In this document: positions 50,690-60,083 of the stretch, one piece after another | How the letters are laid out: every line of letters starts with the position of its first letter | How positions within the stretch are numbered: position 1 is the stretch's first letter | NCBI RefSeq assembly: GCF_026239675.1 | Contig: NZ_JAPIVQ010000001.1 | Span: forward strand, 310,001 to 374,000 | Length of the DNA stretch: 64,000 bases | Direction of reading: 5' to 3' | Source: Pedobacter sp. PLR | Lineage (GTDB): Bacteria; Bacteroidota; Bacteroidia; Sphingobacteriales; Sphingobacteriaceae | Position numbers and translations under genes: made by a program | Notes under the pieces: model-generated | Databases searched by the model: none | Told to the model about the DNA's origin: nothing | What the model saw: only the letters and a program-made list of their open reading frames with translations

Positions 50690-51010
50690 ATGAAAAATTT
50701 ATTTTTTAGCCTGCTAGTTGTAGGCGTAGCTTTTGCTGGAAGTGCATTTACCAACCAAAAAATAGTTGCCACTAAACATTATGTACAAAATCCAGACGGA
50801 TCTTATACTTTGATGACAGAAGAATTTGACCCAATCAACTGTTTAGCAGACAACAATAGAACCTGTGCATATGAACAGATCTCAACAGATGAACTATTAC
50901 CTACTTTATCACTTGAAGAAGTAATTCTGCTAGCAGCTCCTCAAACTCCAAGTAATCCAGTAGCTCCAAAACTACAACCAGTTGGTATTGCTACAGGCAC
51001 TTACAATTAA
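50690..51010 (+). CDS. Small exported protein with C-x7-CAY motif (DUF6520-like), first copy
   Basis: 106 residues. The signal peptide is MKNLFFSLLVVGVAFAGSAF. The mature part has KHYVQNPDGSYTLMTEEFD, then CLADNNRTCAY, where two cysteines are seven residues apart and followed by Ala-Tyr. The tail is Pro-rich (PQTPSNPVAPKLQPVG). It matches the next gene over the whole length. It resembles the DUF6520 family of short Bacteroidota exported proteins, often encoded after MauE-like proteins. I infer that the cysteine pair is a disulfide handled by the MauE-like partner. Confidence 0.7.
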   Translation: MKNLFFSLLVVGVAFAGSAFTNQKIVATKHYVQNPDGSYTLMTEEFDPINCLADNNRTCAYEQISTDELLPTLSLEEVILLAAPQTPSNPVAPKLQPVGIATGTYN

Positions 51011-51018
51011 AACTAAAA

Positions 51019-51043
51019 GAGGGTGTTCTATCTGAACCCCCTC
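51019..51043 (+). other. Hairpin between the two small exported-protein genes
   Basis: GAGGGTGTTC (51019-51028) pairs with GAACCCCCTC (51034-51043), with one mismatch, around TATCT. No strong T-run follows. It may give the first gene higher output than the second by partial termination or mRNA protection. Confidence 0.5.
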
Positions 51044-51077
51044 TCTATTCTATCTATTAATTTTTAAATTAAACAAT

Positions 51078-51413
51078 ATGAAAAATTTATTGATTAATCT
51101 AACGATCTTAGCATCAGTATTTATCGGAAGTGTATTCGCTAATAAAAACATAACACATGCAACCTTCTATGTACAAGACATCCAAGGTCATTACAATCGC
51201 ATAGATAGCCATGATTTTGATGCAATTTTCTGCTTTAACAATACCACGGGAATTTGTGCTTATTTAGATCTTTCAAATGAAAGTTATCCCCCAGCATTAC
51301 CCACAACCCTCACAGCGGAACAAGTTCGTCAATTATCAGACCCAGCAAATGGTCCAATAACCCTTGAACCCTTGATGATCGTTTCAAAAGGGTACTACGA
51401 TACTTCAAATTAA
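51078..51413 (+). CDS. Small exported protein with C-x7-CAY motif (DUF6520-like), second copy
   Basis: 111 residues. Signal peptide MKNLLINLTILASVFIGSVF. The mature part has HATFYVQDIQGHYNRIDSHD then CFNNTTGICAYLDLS, the same C-x7-CAY arrangement as its neighbour. The C-terminal LTAEQVRQLSDPANGPITLE has no match elsewhere in the window. It is a tandem duplicate of the 50690 gene, well diverged outside the motif, 67 bp downstream. It ends 17 bp from the convergent TlpA-like gene. Confidence 0.7.
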   Translation: MKNLLINLTILASVFIGSVFANKNITHATFYVQDIQGHYNRIDSHDFDAIFCFNNTTGICAYLDLSNESYPPALPTTLTAEQVRQLSDPANGPITLEPLMIVSKGYYDTSN

Positions 51414-51430
51414 GAAGCATTTTTTTTTAA

Positions 51431-52969
51431 CTAAGGTAAAAAATAATTATCCCTTAAAGCTTCCTCAATCAATGAAATAAAAGCACTTCTTGCCTCTATG
51501 TTGTTTGTAAAAGCAGGCCCCAGTCTGGGGGGCGATGATGAAAATACAGTTCCATTTTTCAGTACAAATTGTGTTGGATAACTACGGATATTATATTTTT
51601 CTATCAATGAATGAGAAGTCCCTAAACCACTGGTATACAAATTTAGACTCTGGGGATCAGTGTACTTTCCAGAAGCTACACTTTTCAACCAAGCCAATTT
51701 ATCTTTGTCAACACTAACTGAGACAAACTCAACTTTAGGATTATTTTTAAATTTTTCTACGATAGGCTTCATTCCTTCATGAAGTATAATACAATTTGTA
51801 CAACCAGTGTACCAAAAATCTAATACCACAACCTTTCCACTAAAATCTGACAGCCGAATTGTGGTTCCATTCGTATCCTCCAGCTCGAATGGGAAGAAAG
51901 CTACACCTTTAGTTCTAGTGTCTTTTATATTTAGTAGAATGTCTTTAATTTCAGTATTTTCCACATACGATATTGCTTCATCCAGGTATGGATAGCTTAT
52001 TGAATAATCTTTATATCTCAAAAAAAACATTGCTAGAAGTTTTTCTCTAAGCAAGCCCCGATGGTTGTTTTTAATTGCATTAAAAACAAATGTTGGCATT
52101 TCAATTTTTGACCGCAATGTGAGCGATTTAGGGTCTATCGAATTTTCAGCAGTAATTTTCTCAAGGAGAAAGTTACAATAAGTTGTTGAGCTGATCAAAA
52201 TTGTAGGATCAAGTTTTTGGTTCAAACTCATGTCTATACTTCTATAGGCATCACTTTTTAAAAACGCCGGAAGGAGATTACGGTCATTTATTCTAGAGCT
52301 CATAATTACAGAACTTATGTTTGGAGCATATCTATTCCCATATGCGTTGGCCAACATAATCTCAGTCATCTTTCTTCCAAGTTTTATGGCATGTTTATTT
52401 ACGATCTCAACCTGAAGTTCAAATATCGAATCCAATATTTTTTTAGTGACCCTAAATAAGGTTTCATATTGTTTATCACGATACAGTTTACTTTCTTTTA
52501 CTCCAGATCTGTATTGAAGATCATACATTTCGCTTTGACAGTTGAGCTTTTCCGCACCCTTCCCATAAAATTCATAACTATTTCCAGACACCCTACACTT
52601 TACGCTATCACCTTTTTCAAAAATATAGTAATTATTTAGAAACCCCCGCTTTTCCATACCTTCAAACTCAAAATGGACATAGGTAAAATTAGTGGTTGAG
52701 GGCAGGGAAATTTTAAAAGGTTTATCAGTACTTAGAATAGTAGTGTAAACTTTTCGGGGAGCAATAGAAATATCTGAACCGAAAGTAGCTATACTTAATC
52801 GCACACTAAGTTCCTTGTTTAGTAGTGGTTGATCGGCATTATCCAGCAAATCAATTTCAATAGTAATTTGATCTGCCATAGATCCCATTTTAGCCTGAGC
52901 AATTAAGGATTCTGTAATAACACACAAAAATAACAGTATTAAACCTGCAATTTTATTTATATTTTTCAT
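51431..52969 (-). CDS. TlpA-type thioredoxin-fold exported protein
   Basis: 512 residues. A signal peptide (LILLFLCVITESLIAQA) precedes an N-terminal beta and helical region of about 330 residues typical of Bacteroidota TlpA/AhpC-type proteins with a DUF4369-like front. A C-terminal thioredoxin domain (about 365-512) follows, with FFPFELEDTNGTTIRLSDFS and the active site YTGCTNCIILHEG (C-x-x-C). The cis-Pro region is NIRSYPTQFVLKNG. It would reduce or shuffle disulfides in the periplasm. It is the last gene of the SusC/SusD unit, 2 bp after the SusD-like gene. Confidence 0.87.
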   Translation of the reverse strand: MKNINKIAGLILLFLCVITESLIAQAKMGSMADQITIEIDLLDNADQPLLNKELSVRLSIATFGSDISIAPRKVYTTILSTDKPFKISLPSTTNFTYVHFEFEGMEKRGFLNNYYIFEKGDSVKCRVSGNSYEFYGKGAEKLNCQSEMYDLQYRSGVKESKLYRDKQYETLFRVTKKILDSIFELQVEIVNKHAIKLGRKMTEIMLANAYGNRYAPNISSVIMSSRINDRNLLPAFLKSDAYRSIDMSLNQKLDPTILISSTTYCNFLLEKITAENSIDPKSLTLRSKIEMPTFVFNAIKNNHRGLLREKLLAMFFLRYKDYSISYPYLDEAISYVENTEIKDILLNIKDTRTKGVAFFPFELEDTNGTTIRLSDFSGKVVVLDFWYTGCTNCIILHEGMKPIVEKFKNNPKVEFVSVSVDKDKLAWLKSVASGKYTDPQSLNLYTSGLGTSHSLIEKYNIRSYPTQFVLKNGTVFSSSPPRLGPAFTNNIEARSAFISLIEEALRDNYFLP

Positions 52970-52971
52970 GT

Positions 52972-54369
52972 TTATCTTGAATTTTGTTGAATACCACTTA
53001 AATTTACTTCGTCATCAGGAATAGGAAACACAGACCTTGGGTCATTAGGAGGCAAAGAATAAGTTTGCCCATTAATGGTACGCCTCAAAGTTATATTAGC
53101 GCCGGCTCTGTTAAAACGCCTTAAATCATCCCATCTAGATCCTCTAAATACCAGTTCCTTCCGTCTCTCCAGTAAAACTTTATCTAGGGCTTCCATAGAA
53201 TTAGCAGCCATTACATTCTTATAAGGCACCTCAGGTGAAGTTGCTTTTGGATTCCAGCGAGTAATTAAAAGCTTATTCAAGACATCCATGCTCGGTTGAA
53301 CCTCTCCTCTCCTCGCGAGGCATTCTGCCTTTATTAAATATATCTCATCTGTAGCTAAACCTACAAAAGGCATAGCGCCTGAGACACCATAGTAACTTCG
53401 TTTAATATCATAAGTTCCGTCTGTTTGTTTACTATAAAAAACACTCAATCTTAAATCATTTGGTCCGTAAAGTGCCATAAGATCTGGAGCAACTTGAATA
53501 TAGTTATTAGTAGGTCCTAACCTAATTGCATTTTCTATAGTCGCAATCCTAGCATAAATTTGCTCATCGTGATTATTTACAAATGGGGTAGAACTGGTCT
53601 TACTCAGGGTATTATAATCAATTAATTTACTATAGAGGCCCAAACATACATCGGCATTCGACTCAGCTTGATTATATTTACCCATATTTAAATAGATTTT
53701 GGCCAATAAGGCATGAGCAGCTACTTTTGAAGGCCTTGATCGTGCTGTAGGAAGCGCGGTATTTAGCAAAGTTGTTGCTTCATCAAGGTCTTTGAAAATT
53801 CTTTCAAAGACTATTTCTACAGATGAACGCGGCAATATTTCATCAATGGAAGGGTTTAATCGTAAGGGAATTCCTAAATCTTTTGCTGCAGTCTTTTCGT
53901 TGTAAAATGGAGCGAAATTATTCACTAAATCATAAAAAGAATAAGCTCTTAAAAACAAAGCCCATCCTTTTATTCTATCCCATTCCACTGCATTTTTAGG
54001 TGTTCTCTCAATTTTTTCAACTCCAGTCAATACATTATTAGCATAAAATATAGCTTGGTATGAACTTGACCAATGAAAAGTTATAGTTCCTTCATAAATA
54101 TCTTTAGCCCATATATAAGAATTCCGAGCTGTAACTGATGGCGCAGAGAGCCAAGTTGCATCGCTGCTATATTGGTATTCATCTGCTGCGAGAACCCCCA
54201 TACCAACACCATAATTTAAATTAGTGTTATCAAGGAGCAACTGAAAATCTTCCAGGGTTATTGGTTGAACAATATTAGTACTGGGTTTTGCGTTTAAAAA
54301 ATCTTTTTTACATCCATTGATTGTTATTATAAGCATACAACTGCTTAAGAGGAGTATAAATTTTTTCAT
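52972..54369 (-). CDS. SusD/RagB-family outer-membrane substrate-binding lipoprotein
   Basis: 465 residues. The lipobox is TING-C (Cys-20, then KKDFLNAKPST). The family TPR-like helices and loops follow: IFYANNVLTGVEKIERTPKN, RAYSFYDLVNNFAPFYNEKT, RPSKVAAHALLAKIYLNMGKY, ELVFRGSRWDDLRRFNR. The C-terminal YSLPPNDPRSVFPIPDDEVNL is classic. It forms the lid over the SusC-type barrel and binds the substrate at the surface. The substrate is not evident, as no glycosidase or peptidase gene accompanies it. It lies 10 bp after the SusC gene. Confidence 0.93.
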   Translation of the reverse strand: MKKFILLLSSCMLIITINGCKKDFLNAKPSTNIVQPITLEDFQLLLDNTNLNYGVGMGVLAADEYQYSSDATWLSAPSVTARNSYIWAKDIYEGTITFHWSSSYQAIFYANNVLTGVEKIERTPKNAVEWDRIKGWALFLRAYSFYDLVNNFAPFYNEKTAAKDLGIPLRLNPSIDEILPRSSVEIVFERIFKDLDEATTLLNTALPTARSRPSKVAAHALLAKIYLNMGKYNQAESNADVCLGLYSKLIDYNTLSKTSSTPFVNNHDEQIYARIATIENAIRLGPTNNYIQVAPDLMALYGPNDLRLSVFYSKQTDGTYDIKRSYYGVSGAMPFVGLATDEIYLIKAECLARRGEVQPSMDVLNKLLITRWNPKATSPEVPYKNVMAANSMEALDKVLLERRKELVFRGSRWDDLRRFNRAGANITLRRTINGQTYSLPPNDPRSVFPIPDDEVNLSGIQQNSR

Positions 54370-54379
54370 GATATTTTAA

Positions 54380-57300
54380 TTAAAAGTTAGTTTTTATCCC
54401 AAATGCTATAGTTCTGGGATTAGGGTATGTATTAACTTCCGGATCTAGGTCGGACTTATTTGCTTTCCAAAGCAAACCAAAATTCGTAGCGTATGCATAG
54501 ATATTTATGGTATCAAATGGAAGTTTAGGGAGTTGCTTTCTAGTTAAGGTATAGTTCAGCTGAACATCCTGTAAGCGAATATGATCTCCCCGTTCTACCA
54601 GGATCGCCGAACCCGAATAAAATGAATCCCGCAAACCATTTCCAGGATAAACAAGGGATGGTACATTAGTAACTAATTCGTCTCCTTGTTTTTGCCATCT
54701 GAAATCGTAATCTTTAATTCTAAAATTACCTCCATAGAGATTAGCATTGACTAAAGAATTTTTCCTGAAATAATACCCCATCTTATAAGTAACATTAAAG
54801 GAGATCTCCATGCTTTTATAAGAAAAAGTATTTCTAAGTCCACCATGGATGGTTGGGACTGTCGAACCAAAGAACTGAAGTTGGCTCGGATCTGTAGTAT
54901 CCATAATTTTTCCATAATCAGTACTAACTACTCCATTTAAATAACCTTGAGGATTACCTGATGCATCTAAACCGGCCCATTTGAAGGCAAAAACTGAATT
55001 AATGGGATAATTTACCAATGGAGCCAATCCAGCACTAGCAGCTGCAACAATCGTAGAATTTGTGCCAACAACAGTCTTATAACCAGTAACTTTATCTTTT
55101 ACATAGTTAAAAATATAAGTTGTATTCCATTTTAACTCTCGATTAAAATTTACTGAATTTAATTGAAGATCAATGCCCTTCGTCTGGGTATCGGCGGTAT
55201 TTCCTGTGAAAATCGAAACACCCGTTTGAGGAGCTATGGGGCCAGCTGCAATTAAGTCCTTTCCATCCTTAATATAAAATTCCAAACTTCCAGAAATACG
55301 TGCGTTTTTTGTAGAAAAGTTCATCGCTGCATTGATGTTTTTCACCTTCTCCCATCTTAAATTGTCATTTGGCGGATTCATTATAGCATAAAAATTAAGT
55401 CCTGAGAAGTTATTCAACTGAGAGTCAATTTTAGCGGTTAAGTAAGCCGATATCGATTTATTTACATTTCCATTGTATCCAAACGTTGCTTTCAATTGTA
55501 AAGTTGATAACCAATTCACATTAAAAAAAGGCTCTTTATCAACGTTCCAAGCCAAACCGGCAGACCATAAAGGAACTCCCTTTTGATTTGCTTTGACGCC
55601 AAATAAATTAGACTCATCTTTACGGTAGCTACCTGAGACAATGTATCTACCATCATAAATGTAAGACGCATTTCCAAATAACGAAATATAACGGTCTACT
55701 GTACCTCTTTCCGAAGACTGTTGCTCTACACCTCCTATTTTTTCTTGAATACCAGTAATGTAATTTGTAAATGACGAAAATTGGTCTACCAAAGTACTTG
55801 TTGCTGTTTCGGGATTATATCCATAAACATTAAATGCATTACTACGCCATTGGTTATCCCGAATCTCATAACCAACAATAGCAGAAATGTTGTGTTTTGT
55901 TGCAAAGGACTGATTAAAATTCAGCTGGGCTCTGCCCTGATTAGATTCTCTACGCTCATACCTAGTTCTAAAGACATCCCCTATAGGAATCGGTCTGGTT
56001 ACAATTTTGGTTAAGGGATTTATTTGAGAATAGGTATTGATTAAATTCCTTGTAGAGAACGAATTAACACTATTATTGCCTTCTCCCCAAGTACTTGCAT
56101 TATAATATTGATAATTAGCAGTAAAATTCAAGGCACCAATAATCTTATAGGTCAGCCCCAGGTTAATCCTATAATCGGTAAGGTCCTTAGAGTCTTGAGA
56201 ATAACCTTTCCTTAATTCCTCCAAAGGTTTATATGCCCAGTCTAATAATTGACCATTACCAACCCCTTCGGTATAGGCCGTTCTCAATCCACCACCTCTT
56301 AATATTGCTAATGCATTGCCATTTTCATCTGCCAATTGTTCATAAGGGACATAGGTATTGTAACCATAAACATTTGAATTCTTGGTTTGAGATTTTGAAA
56401 AGGTAATATCTGTATTCAACTGTAATCGGTTTTGAAGCAAATTGTAGCTATTGTTTCCTTTAAGAGTTGTCCTTGAATTTGATAAAGCAACTGAACTAGG
56501 TAGATTCTTATCGTATCCAGCAAAAAAATAATAAGTCTGAGCAGTACCTCCTCCCCTCACTTCTGCAGCGTACCGTTGTTGGATGCTTTTTCTGAAATAA
56601 TATTTGTTGTATTGATCCCTATAGTCAACCTCTCTTAACGCATCAATCTCCGCCTTTCCCTGAACAGCGTAACCTTTATCAAGCTTAATCTTTTGCAAGA
56701 TGGCAACTACCGGAGAGATGGTAGTATAACCGTTTTTGATTGTAGCATCATACACTCCTTTATCAAAAAGAAACTGCTCTACATCGATAAATTGGCTGCT
56801 ACTTAATTGGGGCTCGTAATACAGATCAGGCTTACTACCAACCGTTAAATCTGCTTTTAAACTAATTGATGGAGCTTGATTGAGCTTACCTTTTTTTGTG
56901 GTAATCACGATAACCCCATTACCAGAAGATGCACCCCAGATTGAAGCTGCTGCTGCATCTTTTAGAATGGTCACACTTTCCACCATGTCCGGATTTATCG
57001 TATTGATATCACCCTCAAACGGAAAATTATCCACCACAATTAAGGGCAAGCTATTGGAGAAAAGCGTGCTCTGCCCTCTAACGCTAAAACCACCATTTTT
57101 AGTCACTAAAACTCCATTTGTAACTCCTCTTAATCTGGACATGATATCCGGAGACACTGAACGGTTTAGTAGTTTATTATCTACGAGTGTAAACGACCCC
57201 GTCGCCCTCTCTTTTGGCAGATTTTGATAACCCGTACTTACAATTTCCACCTCATTGAGTTTATCATTACTCAATACTAATTTTATGGAATTTGAAGATT

Positions 57301-57889
57301 CTGAGGCAGGGATTTCTAATGTCTGATACCCCAAATAAGAAATGAGTAAAACCGCTTTATCCCCAACATTTTTTAAAGTAAACTCACCATTATTATCGGT
57401 TACTATAACTGTTTTTGTATCCTTTACTCTTACTATCGCTCCCACCAGCGGCTTACTATCTTCATCAAGAACGCGGCCGCGAACATCAATTGCAGGAACA
57501 ACCATACTGACCTTAGCACGAAATGAAGGCAAATCCCTCCTTATCACGATCATTTCGTCCTGTACTATATAGGTTACGGGCTTCCCTGCAAGGACTTTCT
57601 TCATCACCTCATCAATAGTTGCATTGGTAAAATTGGCATCTATCGGTTCGCTCGTTTTGATCACATCATCAGACCATAATACTTTATAGCCGGTTTGTGC
57701 TTTTATAGCATTAAAAAGATCCCATAAATTTGTCTTTTTCTTCACGTAGGTGATCTTCTTTTGGCTAAAGCCTGAGGCACTGACCTGCAATAGGGTAGCG
57801 ATAAGAATAACGGTGGTTAGGCGCATTACCAGCAGTATTTTAAAAACATACCTTTTCGGTATGTCGGGTTTATAGCATATTTTGTTCAT
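54380..57889 (-). CDS. SusC/RagA-type TonB-dependent receptor with STN domain
   Basis: 1169 residues. The signal peptide is followed by an STN domain (about 50-115: NLWDLFNAIKAQTGYKVLWS) that contacts the FecR protein. A carboxypeptidase-like domain (about 128-210: RGRVLDEDSKPLVGAIVRVK) and the plug follow (about 215-335: NEVEIVSTGYQNLPKERATG, SGNGVIVITTKKG). The large barrel ends in TIAFGIKTNF. The STN plus upstream fecI/fecR marks it as a transducing receptor that senses its own substrate. Together with the SusD protein it imports an oligomer or other large ligand. Gene order is FecI, FecR, SusC, SusD, TlpA. Confidence 0.95.
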   Translation of the reverse strand: MNKICYKPDIPKRYVFKILLVMRLTTVILIATLLQVSASGFSQKKITYVKKKTNLWDLFNAIKAQTGYKVLWSDDVIKTSEPIDANFTNATIDEVMKKVLAGKPVTYIVQDEMIVIRRDLPSFRAKVSMVVPAIDVRGRVLDEDSKPLVGAIVRVKDTKTVIVTDNNGEFTLKNVGDKAVLLISYLGYQTLEIPASESSNSIKLVLSNDKLNEVEIVSTGYQNLPKERATGSFTLVDNKLLNRSVSPDIMSRLRGVTNGVLVTKNGGFSVRGQSTLFSNSLPLIVVDNFPFEGDINTINPDMVESVTILKDAAAASIWGASSGNGVIVITTKKGKLNQAPSISLKADLTVGSKPDLYYEPQLSSSQFIDVEQFLFDKGVYDATIKNGYTTISPVVAILQKIKLDKGYAVQGKAEIDALREVDYRDQYNKYYFRKSIQQRYAAEVRGGGTAQTYYFFAGYDKNLPSSVALSNSRTTLKGNNSYNLLQNRLQLNTDITFSKSQTKNSNVYGYNTYVPYEQLADENGNALAILRGGGLRTAYTEGVGNGQLLDWAYKPLEELRKGYSQDSKDLTDYRINLGLTYKIIGALNFTANYQYYNASTWGEGNNSVNSFSTRNLINTYSQINPLTKIVTRPIPIGDVFRTRYERRESNQGRAQLNFNQSFATKHNISAIVGYEIRDNQWRSNAFNVYGYNPETATSTLVDQFSSFTNYITGIQEKIGGVEQQSSERGTVDRYISLFGNASYIYDGRYIVSGSYRKDESNLFGVKANQKGVPLWSAGLAWNVDKEPFFNVNWLSTLQLKATFGYNGNVNKSISAYLTAKIDSQLNNFSGLNFYAIMNPPNDNLRWEKVKNINAAMNFSTKNARISGSLEFYIKDGKDLIAAGPIAPQTGVSIFTGNTADTQTKGIDLQLNSVNFNRELKWNTTYIFNYVKDKVTGYKTVVGTNSTIVAAASAGLAPLVNYPINSVFAFKWAGLDASGNPQGYLNGVVSTDYGKIMDTTDPSQLQFFGSTVPTIHGGLRNTFSYKSMEISFNVTYKMGYYFRKNSLVNANLYGGNFRIKDYDFRWQKQGDELVTNVPSLVYPGNGLRDSFYSGSAILVERGDHIRLQDVQLNYTLTRKQLPKLPFDTINIYAYATNFGLLWKANKSDLDPEVNTYPNPRTIAFGIKTNF

Positions 57890-58205
57890 TTCGTCTGATA
57901 CGACAAGTCTTAGCGGCAGATAGAACCGTTATTTTGCTTAATGGCGAAAATTTTCTAAGTTTGCTTGTCTGGTTTTTTAGGTTACACTCAATTATCTGTA
58001 ATTTCCGGCATTTGGCCAGGAAGTGTATCGAGCACTCCTGGCCTTTTTCATGCCTCATCCCACGGGGGGGGATTAAGTTGAATTTCTTACTACGCTCTTC
58101 ATCTTTAATAGCTTTAAATTGTTCATATACTGTTTATTACAACACCCATTAGCCCAGATTCCCGGAATAAATAAGATTAATTGAGAGCATTAATCATTGA
58201 GAACC
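57890..58205. other. 316-bp gap between fecR and susC
   Basis: No gene is supported. It contains a hairpin GGCCAGGAAGTG/CACTCCTGGCC at 58014-58043 followed on the plus strand by five T, so it is terminator-like in the plus direction although no plus-strand gene precedes it. On the minus strand the same structure would sit in the susC leader. A run of seven G lies near 58065. A separate susC promoter is likely, but I found no exact -7 box. Confidence 0.5.
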
Positions 58206-59309
58206 CTAATTTGTAACTATAATTTTTTTACCGGCAATTTTAAACTTTACATCTCCGGTGAGCTCCAACATACAGAGCACTTTTGACACCTTTTCGAACC
58301 TGGAAATTGACCCTCCAAACAGTTTCGCCTTAGCTTGAGGATCTTCATAAACCACTTCTACATCATACCATCTGGATACATTTTTCATAATATTTTCCAG
58401 CGACTCATTCTTAAATGCGAATTCCCCGTTTTTCCATGCAATAGCCAACCCCGGGTCTACCTGCTTTACTTCAATAGCATTCCCGGAATTAAGGGCTAGC
58501 ATCCCCGGCTTAAGAATTTTGGTTTCACCTGATACAGGACTTCCTGAGGCAGATAAAATAGCTACACGAACACTACCTTCCAGAAGCGTAGTTTTAACTG
58601 CTTGTTCATCAGTATAACTATTGATGTTAAAATGTGTCCCCAGAACAGTAACCATTTGTTTAGCTGTACTTACAACGAATGGATGCTCCTTGTCTTTTGC
58701 GACTTCAAAATAGGCCTCCCCAATCAGTTTCACCCGACGGCTACCTCCTTCCCCTTTTAAAGGCGGACTATAAGTTAAACTTGATGCTGCGTTTAGCCAT
58801 GCAACTGAACCATCCGGAAGGCGGACCTGATAGGTTCCGGCACGTGGGGTGGAAATTGTAAAAGTCTTTGATTGTTCATTATTAATTACCGTTCCGTCAT
58901 TATAGGTCAATTTCGATGCATCAACGACAATACCTGTCTTTGCTTCACTCAACTCAATTTCCTTACCGCTTTCTAAGGTTAGTACAGCTTTATTACCACC
59001 CGGCTTAACATCACCTGCATAGTTAATTGAATTTGTCTCTTTTGTAAAGAGAACAGTGAACAATCCACAAACAACTACTATTGAAGCAGCAATCAGCAAA
59101 AGATTCAGCGGCCAGTTTCTCCTCCTGATTTTCCATGGAATACGAGCCGCGGCATCTTTATAACCCATCAAATCGGTTTCCATCCCAAGAAGATCCTGAG
59201 GCGTAGCACCTTCATCAATGATATAGGATTCCACAAGAGCTAATTCTTCTGGTGTACATTCGCCCGCTTTATACTTATTTAGTAATTGCTCAGGATTTAT
59301 ATTGCTCAT
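58206..59309 (-). CDS. FecR-family anti-sigma factor of the SusC unit
   Basis: 367 residues. A cytoplasmic N-terminus (about 1-65) is followed by a membrane helix at about 68-90 (LNLLLIAASIVVVCGLFTVL). The FecR domain (about 165-260: RLPDGSVAWLNAASSLTYSP, GEAYFEVAKDKEHPFVV, VLGTHFNINSYTDEQAVKTT) and a C-terminal DUF4974-type domain (about 295-367) follow. It would hold the sigma factor at 59456 inactive until the SusC STN domain signals. A terminator-like hairpin separates it from the sigma gene, so it is not simply co-transcribed. Confidence 0.92.
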   Translation of the reverse strand: MSNINPEQLLNKYKAGECTPEELALVESYIIDEGATPQDLLGMETDLMGYKDAAARIPWKIRRRNWPLNLLLIAASIVVVCGLFTVLFTKETNSINYAGDVKPGGNKAVLTLESGKEIELSEAKTGIVVDASKLTYNDGTVINNEQSKTFTISTPRAGTYQVRLPDGSVAWLNAASSLTYSPPLKGEGGSRRVKLIGEAYFEVAKDKEHPFVVSTAKQMVTVLGTHFNINSYTDEQAVKTTLLEGSVRVAILSASGSPVSGETKILKPGMLALNSGNAIEVKQVDPGLAIAWKNGEFAFKNESLENIMKNVSRWYDVEVVYEDPQAKAKLFGGSISRFEKVSKVLCMLELTGDVKFKIAGKKIIVTN

Positions 59310-59397
59310 CTGATTGAATAATTATAACTACCACACAACAGTGTATTAGCTTAGTATTCAAAAAATGTAAATAAATTACTAACTCAGGATTTAGAGC

Positions 59398-59440
59398 AAA
59401 AAGGAACCGCCAGTCGTGATCACAACCGGCGATTCCTTTA
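59398..59440 (-). terminator. Terminator-like hairpin between fecI and fecR
   Basis: AAAGGAA (59400-59406) pairs with TTCCTTT (59433-59439), GCC (59409-59411) with GGC (59428-59430), and inner GT with AC, with small internal loops. On the minus strand five T follow. It lies 15 bp after the sigma gene stop and would uncouple sigma and anti-sigma transcription. Confidence 0.65.
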
Positions 59441-59455
59441 GTAAAAATTCAACAA

Positions 59456-60043
59456 CTATAGGAAGGGAAAAAGTACAGACAGATTTCCTGAAGGCAGTTT
59501 AACCCTTAAGATTTTTAATGAGCGCTGTAGATTAGTTTTCACCGTGTTCTCTGGAATACCTAAATACTCAGCGATCTCTTTACGGTTCATAGATTTTTTC
59601 CTGCTGAGCTCAAACACAATCCTCAATTTCTCAGGTAGCGCAGCTATTTCTTTTTCAATCAATGTAGACAGGTCATTGTGACGCACCAGATGATCTGTAT
59701 TGTTTTGGACATTATTTAGATACTTCCCGAAATTCTCAATATACTTTCTGGATACCTGCTGATGTTTAAAGTAGTTCAATACCTTATTCTTAACCATCTG
59801 TACTAAATAGGCTTCCAATATTCCCTCAATTACCAGCATCGCTCTCTTTTCCCAAATGGTTGCAAATGCATCGTGAACTAAATCTCTTGCCTGTTCCTTA
59901 TTATCAATTCGCCGATAGGCAAATGAGAACAGCAAAGTATGATAGCGGTTTACGATTTCAGTGAAAGCAATAGCATTGCTTTCTTTCAATAAAAGGACAA
60001 GTTGACTGTCGGGAAGTTCAGTATAATCAGCTCTTAATGCCAT
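59456..60043 (-). CDS. ECF RNA polymerase sigma factor of the SusC unit, FecI-like
   Basis: 195 residues. Region 2 is seen in FTEIVNRYHTLLFSFAYRRI and ARDLVHDAFATIWEKRAMLV. Region 4 is LPEKLRIVFELSRKKSMNRK with the HTH IAEYLGIPENTVKTNLQRSL. By family logic it drives the FecR-SusC-SusD-TlpA genes downstream when the receptor binds its ligand. A terminator-like hairpin directly follows the gene, and the next gene (fecR) starts 146 bp later. Weak promoter elements are present upstream (60055-60083). Confidence 0.93.
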   Translation of the reverse strand: MALRADYTELPDSQLVLLLKESNAIAFTEIVNRYHTLLFSFAYRRIDNKEQARDLVHDAFATIWEKRAMLVIEGILEAYLVQMVKNKVLNYFKHQQVSRKYIENFGKYLNNVQNNTDHLVRHNDLSTLIEKEIAALPEKLRIVFELSRKKSMNRKEIAEYLGIPENTVKTNLQRSLKILRVKLPSGNLSVLFPFL

Positions 60044-60054
60044 ATGGTTTAACC

Positions 60055-60083
60055 TAAAAATATCGATGCTTGACGCTTAACAA
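60055..60083 (-). promoter_or_regulatory. Possible promoter of the fecI-like gene
   Basis: On the minus strand TTG (60081-60083) and TATTTTTA (60055-60062) are separated by 18 bp. The -7 box matches TAnnTTTG at 7 of 8 positions. The distance to the ATG at 60043 is short but acceptable. Confidence 0.35.
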
